From contig NZ_JANHJQ010000001.1 of the NCBI RefSeq assembly GCF_024609785.1, positions 186,001 through 250,000 on the forward strand: DNA of 64,000 nt, in the 5' to 3' direction. This DNA comes from Pseudalkalibacillus decolorationis (GTDB lineage Bacteria; Bacillota; Bacilli; Bacillales; Fictibacillaceae). The position numbers and the translations under genes are program-made. Shown piece by piece: positions 54,242 through 64,000 of the stretch. The notes under the pieces were generated by a model. That model made no database searches and was not told the DNA's origin. It worked only from the letters and a program-made list of their open reading frames with translations. Within the stretch, counting starts at the first letter, position 1. The number at the start of each line of letters is the position of its first letter.

Positions 54242-54910
54242 TTAATCGGATTCATCTATCGTATCGATAAAAAAGATGCCCCCTGATTCCAATGAACAAA
54301 GTGATATCTTCTTCAAATCACGGTATCCAAGCTTTTTTAGTTCTTGCCGTAACCACAATTCTGTTTTATTAAGGCGTTTTAAATGATCATACTGTAATTT
54401 CCCATCGAGGATAAGTGGCAAAGGAAAATGCTTTTGACCTTCTTCATCTTCACCTTCATCTTCATCTTTTTTCATAACCGACAGCTTTCCAGACGGCTCA
54501 AGAATTGCGAATTCAACATCAGACACTTTACTAACTCCATCCTCCCGTAGTTGGACAAGTAGGTCATCAAAATTATAGCGCTGCTTTTTCATCTCATTTT
54601 CATCTATTTTCCCCCGGTCAATAATGACTGCAGGCTTCCCATCAATAATTTCCCTTACCTTATCGCTTTTTAAAGAGATATAGGCAAAAATAATTTGCAC
54701 GACTAACAAAACACCGATTCCTAATAGTGATTGGAGCATTGGTTCTTCCGGACTTTCAATGGAGATAACAGCCAGTTCCGCGATCATGATTGATACGACA
54801 AAATCAATAATCGATAATTGACCAATTTCACGTTTCCCCATCAGTCGGAACACTACGATGATCAGAAAATATATAAAAATGGTCCGAAACAATACAATCC
54901 CGTATTCCAT
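54242..54910 (-). CDS. yrbG: DUF421 membrane protein (YrbG family)
   Basis: A 222-residue protein with three N-terminal membrane helices (about 6-22, 32-52, 60-80, including FRLMGKREIGQLSIIDFVVSI), a conserved cytoplasmic DUF421 domain with PAVIIDRGKIDENEMKKQRY, and an acidic stretch (KKDEDEGEDEEGQ). In B. subtilis members of this group (YetF, YrbG) are linked to spore germination or general membrane protein function; the precise role is not known. Position after spoVB is as in B. subtilis. Confidence 0.85.
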   Translation of the reverse strand: MEYGIVLFRTIFIYFLIIVVFRLMGKREIGQLSIIDFVVSIMIAELAVISIESPEEPMLQSLLGIGVLLVVQIIFAYISLKSDKVREIIDGKPAVIIDRGKIDENEMKKQRYNFDDLLVQLREDGVSKVSDVEFAILEPSGKLSVMKKDEDEGEDEEGQKHFPLPLILDGKLQYDHLKRLNKTELWLRQELKKLGYRDLKKISLCSLESGGIFFIDTIDESD

Positions 54911-54983
54911 GGATGTCTTCTCCTTTCATACATAGTCTGACCGACTGTGGAGAAGATATGACTTAACTGATTTGGTAATTTTT

Positions 54984-56282
54984 TTAGAAGTAGGGAAGTA
55001 AGTAACGCAAGATCACATAGATGGTTGAAACGGATAGTGAGACGATGACTACTGGAAACCCAATTAACAAAAATTGCAAGAAACTAAATGATTGCTTGGA
55101 CTTTATTGCTAAGCCTGCAACAATAACATTCGCAGAAGCTCCAATTAATGTCGCGTTTCCACCGAGGCATGCACCAAGTGCAAGTGACCACCATAATGGA
55201 TCAAGATTTTGCATTCCATACTCTTCAAATTCCATAATAACTGGAATCATTGCTGCTACAAACGGGATATTATCAATAAATCCTGAAAGCAATCCCGATC
55301 CCCATAAAATAACAATGGCTGTTTTCGGAAGATCCCCTTCTGTGAATGATAAAATCGATCTCGCCATCTCATCAATTAACCCAACCTCAATTAAGCCACC
55401 GACCAGTATAAACAACCCAATAAAGAAAAATAGCGTAATCCATTCAATTGAACGAAATACCTCTTCAATTTCTTGTTCTTTAGTCGTGATAAGAAGTAAG
55501 AGCAACGCACCTGACATCGCAACCGTTGTTAGATCCAGATGGAGGATCGTATGTAATAAAAAGCCTACTATTGTAAGCGTTAAGACTGAAACGGATTTAT
55601 ACAATAATGGTCCTTTCTTGAGAAAAGAACTTGGGTTCAAATTCAATAGCTCGTTTCTTCTTTGCTGAGAAATGTATAAAGACTTTCGATAATATATTGA
55701 GATACCACTAATGACAACAATAAATATGATTAATACGACAGGCCCCAGGTGGAATAGAAAATCAATAAAATCCAAGTGATCAACTGCTTGACCAATCATA
55801 ATATTAGGGGGATCACCAATTAATGTTGCCGTTCCTCCAATATTTGCAAATAGAATCGCACAAATTAAAAATGGAATGCTCGTCACTTGTAACAAGCTCG
55901 TTAATGTTAAAATGATTGGTACGAGTAACAAGACGGTTGTTACATTATCCAATAGAGCAGATCCTACTGCAGTTATTGTAGATAAAACAATAAGCAAAGG
56001 AATCGGTCTTCCTTTTACCCTCTGTGCAAGCTTAACAGCTATATATTCAAACACGCCATTTTGACTTGTAATGGAAACAAGGATCATCATCGAAAAAAGC
56101 AATGCAATCGTGTTCCAATCAACATGCTCAAAAAAAGCTTGTTCTACTTTTAATATTCCTAATATCAACATCAGGACACCACCACAGCACGCCACAAGTG
56201 CTCGGTTGATCCTCTCCGTCATGATACCTATATAACTAATTATAAATATTATAAATGCAATCGCTACATCCACATTTTCCAT
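54984..56282 (-). CDS. Ion permease of the ArsB/NhaD (IT) superfamily
   Basis: A 432-residue membrane protein with about eleven helices and a two-fold repeat shown by ANIGGTATLIGDPPNIMIG near 150 and CLGGNATLIGASANVIVAG near 375. These hairpin motifs mark ArsB/NhaD/SLC13-type carriers (anion, dicarboxylate or Na+/H+). The sequence is nearer to the ArsB/NhaD group than to citrate carriers, but neither arsenite nor sodium can be assigned. No arsenic genes are adjacent. It is not in this place in B. subtilis, so it may be an insertion. Confidence 0.8.
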   Translation of the reverse strand: MENVDVAIAFIIFIISYIGIMTERINRALVACCGGVLMLILGILKVEQAFFEHVDWNTIALLFSMMILVSITSQNGVFEYIAVKLAQRVKGRPIPLLIVLSTITAVGSALLDNVTTVLLLVPIILTLTSLLQVTSIPFLICAILFANIGGTATLIGDPPNIMIGQAVDHLDFIDFLFHLGPVVLIIFIVVISGISIYYRKSLYISQQRRNELLNLNPSSFLKKGPLLYKSVSVLTLTIVGFLLHTILHLDLTTVAMSGALLLLLITTKEQEIEEVFRSIEWITLFFFIGLFILVGGLIEVGLIDEMARSILSFTEGDLPKTAIVILWGSGLLSGFIDNIPFVAAMIPVIMEFEEYGMQNLDPLWWSLALGACLGGNATLIGASANVIVAGLAIKSKQSFSFLQFLLIGFPVVIVSLSVSTIYVILRYLLPYF

Positions 56283-56404
56283 CCTCTACTTGTCCGTTTT
56301 AATACATAGTATGTAAGGAATGGATTAAACATGTTTGACTTCTATTCTGTCCTTATTATGAATAAGTTGTACTAATGAAACTTGTCTAAAGGGGTGTAGT
56401 AGGT

Positions 56405-56782
56405 ATGTCCAAACGCATGTTTTCTGCTATGGGGTTTGGTCTCGTTGTTGTACTTGCGTTAATCTTGCTTAGCAGCTTTATCCTTTCTCTAATATTACGA
56501 TTTACAAGTCTGGATCAACAATCAATTACTTGGGTCATTCTCGGAATATCCGTCATTGCATTGTTTATCGGTGGGGTTGTTTCTGGTAAGAAAGGGGAGG
56601 AAAAGGGATGGTTGCTTGGGTCCGGAACCGGTTTGCTTTTTTCTGTACTCGTCTTCCTTATCCAGTACCTCGGGTATCAAGTCCAATTTAATACAGAGCA
56701 ATATTTATTTCATTTAGGTTACCTCGCGGTTTGTGCTCTTGGTGGTATGACGGGGGTTAATTTGTCAGGTTACCGATCATAA
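56405..56782 (+). CDS. yrzE: TIGR04086 family membrane protein (YrzE)
   Basis: A 125-residue protein with four membrane helices (about 8-30, 40-58, 70-90, 100-118) and GGVVSGKKGEEKGWLLGSGTGLL near the middle, the pattern of the YrzE/TIGR04086 family. The second half resembles the first. Function is unknown. It is convergent with yajC and shares a terminator with it. The ATG at 56405 follows GGGGTGTAG. Confidence 0.85.
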   Translation: MSKRMFSAMGFGLVVVLALILLSSFILSLILRFTSLDQQSITWVILGISVIALFIGGVVSGKKGEEKGWLLGSGTGLLFSVLVFLIQYLGYQVQFNTEQYLFHLGYLAVCALGGMTGVNLSGYRS

Positions 56783-56805
56783 GACTATTAGAAAAGCGAG
56801 TAAAA

Positions 56806-56838
56806 AAGAAGGGCTGACCTAAGTCAGTCCCTTCTTTT
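56806..56838. terminator. Shared terminator of yrzE and yajC
   Basis: AAGAAGGGCTGAC and GTCAGTCCCTTCTT form a stem with one small bulge, with A-rich and T-rich flanks that serve both strands. Confidence 0.8.
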
Positions 56839-56843
56839 CCGTA

Positions 56844-57113
56844 TTAGTCGTTTTCAACGACTTCACGAATAGCTGCACGATCATATGTAAGCTTCGATCC
56901 ATCTCCAGCTCGCAGAACAACGATATTTTTCGTATCATCTAACGCTTCGATTGTAGCGTGTAAACCTCCGATTGTTATAACGCGGTTCCCTCTTTCTAGA
57001 TTCGACTGCATGTTAGCTGTCTTTTTTTGACGCTTTTGCTGCGGTCGGATCAAAATAAAGTAGAAGATAACAAACATCAAAATAATCGGCAGTAATCCTA
57101 CTAATTGATCCAT
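56844..57113 (-). CDS. yajC: Preprotein translocase subunit YajC (YrbF)
   Basis: YajC is a small accessory of the SecDF complex. The 89 residues have one membrane helix (about 5-24), then the conserved LIRPQQKRQKK and a SH3-like cytoplasmic part with GNRVITIGGLHATIEALDD. It follows tgt on the same strand, the classic order queA-tgt-yajC. GGGGTGAATG lies before the start. Confidence 0.93.
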   Translation of the reverse strand: MDQLVGLLPIILMFVIFYFILIRPQQKRQKKTANMQSNLERGNRVITIGGLHATIEALDDTKNIVVLRAGDGSKLTYDRAAIREVVEND

Positions 57114-57173
57114 CTCTCATTCACCCCTTTCAGGTCATAAAATATAATTTTTTTCAAAAATCCAATCAGCCGC

Positions 57174-59359
<2,186 letters not shown>

Positions 59360-59396
59360 TTGTTTTATTCACCTTTTATCTATTGATGTTTGTCCG

Positions 59397-59594
59397 TTAT
59401 CGAAATCGACCGAGAATAAAAAAGATAAGTGATAATAGAACACTCACAATGATCGATGTAACGATTGGAAAGTAAAATGTCGTATTCCCTTTCTTAATCA
59501 AAATATCACCGGGTAATTTTCCGACTAATGTGCCAATCAATCCAAAAATAATAAAAACAATTCCAATGATAATGAATATCTTTGACATGCCCAT
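59397..59594 (-). CDS. DUF2905 family small membrane protein (YrzS-like)
   Basis: A 65-residue protein with two membrane helices (about 5-25 and 42-63) joined by a loop with KLPGDILIKKGNTTFYFPI, the signature of DUF2905. Its ATG shares one base with the ruvB stop (TGATG), so it is coupled to ruvB. It is found between ruvB and queA in many bacilli. Function is unknown. Confidence 0.85.
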   Translation of the reverse strand: MGMSKIFIIIGIVFIIFGLIGTLVGKLPGDILIKKGNTTFYFPIVTSIIVSVLLSLIFFILGRFR

Positions 59595-60604
59595 CAGCGC
59601 TTCGGTACCTCCACATTAAAATGCCGATAGACGAGATCAGTTACCATCCGCCCTCTTGGCGTTCGTTGCACAAAACCAATTTGTAATAAATAGGGTTCAT
59701 ATACATCTTCAAGTGTCTGAGGTTCCTCACCTACTGTGGCAGCTATTGTATGGAGTCCGACTGGCCCCCCATTGTAAATTTCAATGATTCCTTTTAATAA
59801 TTTATAGTCAATATTATCTAATCCTAAACGGTCAACTTGAAGTCTTTCTAATGCTTCAACTGCAATTTCCTTTGTAATTATTCCATCACCCTGCACTTGG
59901 GCAAAATCACGAACGCGCTTTAACAATCTATTGACAATTCGCGGTGTGCCCCTCGCACGACGAGCAAGCTCCTCTGCCGCATCAGGTGTTACCTCAATTT
60001 CAAAAAACTCTCCCGTACGAATCACAATTTCAGTCAAATCAATTAGTTCATAATAGTCAAGACGACTGTGGACACCAAAGCGATCCCGTAAAGGTGCTGA
60101 TAATAGTCCTGCTCTCGTAGTGGCACCAACTAACGTGAATGGAGGGAGATCAAGACGTACTGATCGGGCTGTTTCTCCTTTTCCGATTACAATATCTAAG
60201 CAGAAATCCTCCATTGCCGGGTAAAGCACTTCCTCAACCGAACGATGTAAGCGATGGATTTCATCAATAAATAGGACATCGCCTGGTTCAAGAGCTGTTA
60301 AGATTGCTGCCAAATCGCCCGGTCGTTCTATGGCAGGGCCACTGGTTGTACGTATTTTGACACCCATTTCATTCGCAATAATACATGATAACGTTGTTTT
60401 TCCAAGTCCAGGTGGACCGTATAACAAAACATGGTCAAGTGGTTCGCTTCTTAGCTTTGCTGCTTGTATAAAAACCATTAAATTTTGCTTCACTTGATCC
60501 TGACCGATATATTGTTGAAGAAACTGAGGCCGCAAGCTAAATTCGAGACTTTCATCCTCTTGGTTCAGTTCGTTTGATATAATTCGATCCTCCATATCAT
60601 CCAC
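59594..60604 (-). CDS. ruvB: Holliday junction branch migration helicase RuvB
   Basis: RuvB is the AAA+ motor that, guided by RuvA, moves Holliday junctions. The 336 residues have Walker [14 protein letters not shown] near 63-75, Walker [17 protein letters not shown] near 110, the sensor segment [18 protein letters not shown], and a C-terminal winged helix with [16 protein letters not shown]. It follows ruvA by seven bases. No resolvase ruvC gene is here; Firmicutes use RecU instead. Confidence 0.97.
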   Translation of the reverse strand: MDDMEDRIISNELNQEDESLEFSLRPQFLQQYIGQDQVKQNLMVFIQAAKLRSEPLDHVLLYGPPGLGKTTLSCIIANEMGVKIRTTSGPAIERPGDLAAILTALEPGDVLFIDEIHRLHRSVEEVLYPAMEDFCLDIVIGKGETARSVRLDLPPFTLVGATTRAGLLSAPLRDRFGVHSRLDYYELIDLTEIVIRTGEFFEIEVTPDAAEELARRARGTPRIVNRLLKRVRDFAQVQGDGIITKEIAVEALERLQVDRLGLDNIDYKLLKGIIEIYNGGPVGLHTIAATVGEEPQTLEDVYEPYLLQIGFVQRTPRGRMVTDLVYRHFNVEVPKR

Positions 60605-60611
60605 CCCGCTC

Positions 60612-61217
60612 TCAATTTAATAATAATTGAAGGGCTCTTTTTATGTATTGATCGGTAGATAACTGCTGTTCTGCCTCAAGTTTTGGCAAGACCTTTTTTA
60701 TTTCCTTTTGTCCATACCCAAGCGCTTCTAGTGCCTCTACAGCGTCACCAAGACCTTCTTGTGCACCTTGTACTTCCGTTTGATTATTTTCAGGTCTCTC
60801 TTTTTCTTCAGATGTCCAGTTGGTCAGCTTCCCTTTAAGATCTAAGATCATCTGCCTAGCCGTTTTCTTACCAACACCAGGGAACCGAGTGAGAAACTTT
60901 TCATCTTCACTTTCGACTGCATGTACAACTTGAGCTGGTTTACCCGAAGCAAGAATTGCTAGAGCCCCTTTTGGACCAATTCCTGATACTTGTATTAGTT
61001 TCATAAATAAATCACGTTCGTCCGGATTCTCGAAGCCGTAAAGAGCTAAAATATCTTCTCTGACATGCTGGTACGTAAAAATTGTATCAGGTTGACCTAT
61101 TTTATTTTGATACACAAATGGATTCGGGCAGTTTATTTTATAACCGATCCCACCGCATTCAACCACGATATGATCCGTATTAATATATTTCATAATCCCC
61201 GTAATATAATCAATCAA
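60612..61217 (-). CDS. ruvA: Holliday junction DNA helicase subunit RuvA
   Basis: RuvA binds four-way junctions as a tetramer and loads RuvB. The 201 residues have an N-terminal OB domain (about 1-63, with [14 protein letters not shown]), tandem helix-hairpin-helix motifs ([13 protein letters not shown] and [20 protein letters not shown] near 70-130) and a C-terminal domain III with [17 protein letters not shown] that contacts RuvB. It lies between bofC and ruvB. Confidence 0.96.
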   Translation of the reverse strand: MIDYITGIMKYINTDHIVVECGGIGYKINCPNPFVYQNKIGQPDTIFTYQHVREDILALYGFENPDERDLFMKLIQVSGIGPKGALAILASGKPAQVVHAVESEDEKFLTRFPGVGKKTARQMILDLKGKLTNWTSEEKERPENNQTEVQGAQEGLGDAVEALEALGYGQKEIKKVLPKLEAEQQLSTDQYIKRALQLLLN

Positions 61218-61301
61218 TGCTACATTCTCCCCTTAAAACAACTCAAATACGAACATTTCTTCCTATCCTATAATTGTAGCATATTCACGTTTGGAAAGTC
61301 G

Positions 61302-61339
61302 AAAAAACCTGAGAGGAGAATTAAAATCTCTACTCAGGT
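61302..61339 (-). terminator. Terminator of bofC
   Basis: ACCTGAG and CTCAGGT form a seven-base stem with an A/T-rich loop, followed by TTTTTT on the minus strand, 42 bases after bofC. Confidence 0.7.
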
Positions 61340-61380
61340 GTGTATAATCCTTTCTTGGAAGATAAGAGAGGATTGATTAA

Positions 61381-61941
61381 TTAATTAATCGAGTATTGCT
61401 TGTATTCATTAAGCACTGCTTTATAATTTTGTTTGGATTGAACCGGTATCCCAAGTTCAAGCTGTTCGATTAGATTACTTTCAAGCTTTGACATATCGAT
61501 TTGATAAAAGGATTGAATTACATTTTCTTGTGCAGGTCTGCCGTTGAAAATGGTCAAAATACCATTCTCAGTAAGCCCAAAATATCCTTTTCCTTTAGAC
61601 AGTGGAGAAATATCATTTATCTGCTGTTCAAAAATTACTCGTTCTAAATTTTGATCTACCAACTGCCAATCTTCATACATCGCCCAAAAGTCTTCCATTG
61701 ACCAAATCGTTTCATAGACAACATCTACATTACGCTCTCCATCAAGGAAGTTTCGTTGTAGATGTACTTCAACGGTTAAGGGACCTGAAACCGGATAAGC
61801 TTCTTCAGATTTTTGTACTTGAGATGTAAGGTTTGCCTTTACTTTATCCTCATAAGAATGGAAGAGAAAAACATAGCTTGCTCCAAGTATAATCACAAGT
61901 AAGGGAAAGAGCCATCTAGATTTCACAAATAAGAGTCTCAC
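61381..61941 (-). CDS. bofC: Intercompartmental signalling factor BofC
   Basis: BofC is a secreted or membrane-tethered sporulation protein in the space between forespore and mother cell; it inhibits the SpoIVB protease and so delays pro-sigma-K processing. The 186 residues have an N-terminal membrane helix (about 11-28) as signal or anchor, a first small domain with GPLTVEVHLQRNFLDGE and a second with GYFGLTENGILTIFNGRP, both features of the family. Its target pathway includes sigK at 7543-8259. It is upstream of ruvA, as in B. subtilis. Confidence 0.9.
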   Translation of the reverse strand: MRLLFVKSRWLFPLLVIILGASYVFLFHSYEDKVKANLTSQVQKSEEAYPVSGPLTVEVHLQRNFLDGERNVDVVYETIWSMEDFWAMYEDWQLVDQNLERVIFEQQINDISPLSKGKGYFGLTENGILTIFNGRPAQENVIQSFYQIDMSKLESNLIEQLELGIPVQSKQNYKAVLNEYKQYSIN

Positions 61942-62026
61942 CTAACTACCACCTCATTTTATCCACAAAGTGTGGATCCTTTAATACATTCAGTGATAGT
62001 GTTTCCGGTTTATGAAGAATTATCCA

Positions 62027-62782
62027 TCATGAAAGGTATTCATCATACACCTTTTCATCCACTTCAAGGTTGTGGTAAACATCTTGTACATCATCATTTT
62101 CCTCAAGTACATCGATTAGGTATAACATTTTTAATGCATCATTTTTTTGCGGTTCTGCGGTAGTCTGCGGTAGTCTTGTTATTCCAGCAGTTGAAAGGTT
62201 AAAGTCTTTTTCAAGGAGTACTTTCTTCACCTCAGAAAACTGATCTGGTTCCGTGTAAATTTCAAAAGTTTCCTCATTTGATTCTAGTTCCTCTGCTCCA
62301 GCTTCAATAACGTCGAGCATCAATTCTTCTTCATCTATCTCGATCGTATCCTTATCAATTACGAATAACCCTTTACGATCAAACATAAACGATACACAAC
62401 CCGACTCTCCAAGATTTCCACCTTGTTTCGAAAACGCATGACGAATTTCAGCGGCTGAGCGGTTCTTATTGTCTGTAACGACCTCTACCATTACAGCAAC
62501 ACCTCCTGGACCATAGCCTTCATAAGTAATTTCTTCATAACTGACTCCTTCTAAGGTTCCGGTAGCTTTCTTGATCGCACGCTCAATATTTTCATTTGGC
62601 ATATTTGCCGCTTTTGCTTTATCAATCATCAGTCGGAGTGATCGATTGGTTTCAGGGTCCCCACCACCTTCTTTTGCCGCTACAAAGATTTCCTTTGCAA
62701 GTCTCATAAAAATTTTGCCTCGTTTAGAATCCTGTGCATTCTTACGACGTTGTATATTTTTCCATTTAGAATGTCCAGCCAT
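62027..62782 (-). CDS. YebC/PmpR family transcriptional or translational regulator (YrbC)
   Basis: A 251-residue YebC/PmpR/TACO1 protein, slightly longer than the common 240. The N-terminus [18 protein letters not shown] is highly conserved, then [20 protein letters not shown] and the acidic [11 protein letters not shown] segment. The family has been reported as a DNA-binding regulator and, more recently, as a factor helping ribosomes through difficult (proline-rich) stretches; I cannot tell which here. I chose the ATG at 62780-62782, behind GGGGAGC. It is next to coxA and safA. Confidence 0.93.
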   Translation of the reverse strand: MAGHSKWKNIQRRKNAQDSKRGKIFMRLAKEIFVAAKEGGGDPETNRSLRLMIDKAKAANMPNENIERAIKKATGTLEGVSYEEITYEGYGPGGVAVMVEVVTDNKNRSAAEIRHAFSKQGGNLGESGCVSFMFDRKGLFVIDKDTIEIDEEELMLDVIEAGAEELESNEETFEIYTEPDQFSEVKKVLLEKDFNLSTAGITRLPQTTAEPQKNDALKMLYLIDVLEENDDVQDVYHNLEVDEKVYDEYLS

Positions 62783-62866
62783 ATCTGCTGCTCCCCTCCA
62801 TTCCCATTTTCCTTCAATATAGCACAAAATCTTATAAACAATAAAAATTATATATTTTATTGATGA

Positions 62867-62963
62867 ATAAAGAAAACTCGGTGATTGCCGAGCCTTTAGG
62901 CGAAGTCAGAGCCGTAGTTGAACTTATACTATAGAAAGTATTTTTATACTTTCTTAACATGCA
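62867..62963 (+). repeat. Interspersed modular repeat, copy 7 (modules A+B)
   Basis: Module A (AAAGAAAACTCGGTGATTGC then CGAGCCTTTAGGCG) has compensating changes in its hairpin: CTCGG/CCGAG replaces CTTGG/CCAAG of copy 1. Module B (ACTATAGAAAGTATTTTTAT, then ACTTTCTTAACATG) is nearly identical to copies 1 and 6. It lies between yebC and coxA. Confidence 0.82.
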
Positions 62964-62992
62964 AAGGACAAAACCCTTACACAAACAAGAGA

Positions 62993-63054
62993 CGGGTTCC
63001 TCATTACAACAGACTTTTATTGAAAAGTGTTGTAAGCCTAAAGAGGACTACCCG
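62993..63054. other. Long imperfect palindrome after coxA
   Basis: An extended hairpin has outer arms CGGGTTCCTC facing GAGGACTACCCG and inner arms TTACAACA-CTTTT facing AAAAG-TTGTAA, with bulges. It starts 28 bases beyond the coxA stop codon. The T-run on the minus strand is weak, so it may be a terminator or an mRNA-stabilising structure. Confidence 0.5.
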
Positions 63055-63081
63055 CCTTTAATAGTATTAAATTAATTTATT

Positions 63082-63699
63082 CTAACGATTGTTCTCGAAA
63101 GGACGTTGAACGGCATCTCCGAGGTCATTCATAATCCCAGTAACATCTGATTCGACCTCGTTAAACCCGTCTCCGTTACGTAAATTGTTATCAACGTCAC
63201 GTATACGAGTGAACATGTTTTCATCAGTTGAAACTTGAACATTTTTCTTAGTTGATTTTTGAACTTCATTTTGAACTTTTTCTTTAACGTCCTGGTCATT
63301 TCGATCATTAGTATCGACACCTACAAGGACATTCTCTTCACTTATTACAACACGAGCATCATCTACATTTTCCATTTTCTTTACTTTATTTGCAATCTTT
63401 TGTGCAAGCTCACCTTCGTAACCATCTGCATAGTTGATGTTATTGTTGTCTTGATTGTTTTGAGTCCTATTGTTTTGATCGTTTTCCCCTATTTCATTCC
63501 GATCTCCATCCTGATCAGCTATTTGGGTGATAGGACCTTCCCCTCGATCGCCTTGATTTGTGCCCTCATTCGTATAATAACCGATAGGACGAGTATCATT
63601 ATCATACCGAGTATCTAATGCCTCATTATCATCGGCATTACAGGCTGTAAGTGCCCCCGTTAAGAAAACTGCTGAAGCAATAACCATAATTTTTTTCAT
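63082..63699 (-). CDS. coxA: YhcN/YlaJ family sporulation lipoprotein CoxA
   Basis: A 205-residue lipoprotein with a signal peptide ending at the lipobox LTACN (Cys20), an Asn/Asp-rich linker (about 55-90) and a C-terminal YhcN/YlaJ domain with AQKIANKVKKMENVDDARVVI and LVGVDTNDRND. CoxA (YrbB) of B. subtilis is a spore cortex-associated protein encoded next to safA, and the order is kept here. It lies between yebC and safA. Expression by a mother-cell sigma factor is inferred from the family. Confidence 0.88.
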   Translation of the reverse strand: MKKIMVIASAVFLTGALTACNADDNEALDTRYDNDTRPIGYYTNEGTNQGDRGEGPITQIADQDGDRNEIGENDQNNRTQNNQDNNNINYADGYEGELAQKIANKVKKMENVDDARVVISEENVLVGVDTNDRNDQDVKEKVQNEVQKSTKKNVQVSTDENMFTRIRDVDNNLRNGDGFNEVESDVTGIMNDLGDAVQRPFENNR

Positions 63700-63776
63700 T
63701 TAAAAACCTCCTTTCACCCTTTATGATGGCAATTGGAGGTATAAATTAATCGGGTTTTAAGTGGGAATAATATCCT

Positions 63777-64000
63777 TTACTCCTCTTTTGAAGGCTGTTT
63801 CTTTGCCTTACGCGGCTGCATCTCAATATCAATATCCCAATACGGGTCTCTTCCAGTCGTCTGACCCATCATTGGATTTTGACCCATTCCACCTGGCATT
63901 TGACCTTGACCCATCATCGGGAACTGGCCCATTCCTTCTTGTTGTTGGCCTTGACCCATCATTGGATTTTGACCCATTCCACCTGGCATTTGACCTTGTT
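63777..64000 (-). CDS. safA: Spore coat assembly protein SafA, C-terminal part only
   Basis: SafA organises the inner spore coat and binds cortex through an N-terminal LysM domain, which would be beyond the right edge. The visible part (about 74 codons) is low complexity, rich in Met, Gly and Gln, with repeats such as GQMPGGMGQNPMMGQ, and ends DPYWDIDIEMQ...KKQPSKEE. The frame is open to the window end. The 90-base period (30 codons) is exact over at least 45 bases between 63863 and 63953. The position next to coxA supports the name, as the LysM domain is not visible. Confidence 0.75.
   Translation of the reverse strand, partial: QGQMPGGMGQNPMMGQGQQQEGMGQFPMMGQGQMPGGMGQNPMMGQTTGRDPYWDIDIEMQPRKAKKQPSKEE

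Noticed and set aside
55021-55668. A 215-codon frame on the + strand
   Set aside because: It is the complement of the ion permease gene, has no start signal and reads as low-complexity Ser/Asn/Ile text typical of an antisense shadow.
62154-62175. A ten-base tandem repeat (TGCGGTAGTC twice) in the yebC-family gene
   Set aside because: The reading frame is kept and the encoded [10 protein letters not shown] fits the family, so it is not a frameshifting duplication.
63863-64000. Direct repeats resembling a CRISPR array
   Set aside because: The 90-base period is a multiple of three in an open safA frame, with no spacers of unrelated sequence and no cas genes.

Overview
The window is chromosomal DNA of a low-GC, endospore-forming Gram-positive bacterium of the family Bacillaceae. 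Nearly all of it follows the order of the Bacillus subtilis yrh/yrr/yrv/yrb region: yrrT-mtnN-mccA-mccB-yrhC, yrrS-pbpI, greA-udk-yrrM-mltG, yrzB-ruvX-yrzL-alaS, AI-2E family exporter-recD2-yrrB-mnmA-iscS-cymR-rarA, tcdA, 6S RNA, aspS-hisS, dtd-rel-apt-recJ-lapA-secDF-comN-spoVB, yajC-tgt-queA-ruvB-ruvA-bofC, yebC-coxA-safA. Sporulation genes (sigK, rsfA, spoVB, bofC, coxA, safA) make it a spore former. luxS inside the mccA operon, a sugar cluster and an extra ion permease show it is not B. subtilis itself.

Layout. Bases 1-11100 are the least conserved part: the end of an M3 oligoendopeptidase gene, a 24-residue membrane peptide, a HAD phosphatase, an amino acid permease, an apparent M3 peptidase remnant, a MerR regulator whose reading frame is broken at the start, a CNNM/CBS transporter, a CDF cation transporter, an uninterrupted sigK, and a sugar isomerase/dehydrogenase pair facing an AraC regulator. 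Bases 11364-12250 hold a small-peptide locus: two tandem modules, each a roughly 20-codon ORF followed by a YrzI-family gene, plus an upstream 26-codon peptide gene with its own strong promoter. Bases 12370-16675 are the methyl-cycle and reverse transsulfuration operon. Bases 16742-35313 carry cell-wall, translation, RNA-modification, repair and Fe-S/cysteine genes. Bases 35535-46864 carry replication-stress and tRNA-charging genes with rel and apt. Bases 46866-64000 carry recombination, secretion, tRNA queuosine and spore genes.

RNA regulation is well represented. There are T-box leaders before alaS (specifier GCU) and before hisS-aspS (specifier GAC overlapping CAC), and a 6S RNA gene with its promoter and terminator between aspS and tcdA. 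A modular intergenic repeat occurs in seven places, always in the same orientation on the + strand. The genes link sulfur and methyl metabolism (yrrT, mtnN, luxS, mccAB, iscS, mnmA, cymR) with tRNA charging and modification and with spore formation.

The best candidates for something little described are the duplicated YrzI/short-ORF locus, where the sequence also suggests an antisense transcript, and the modular repeat family.
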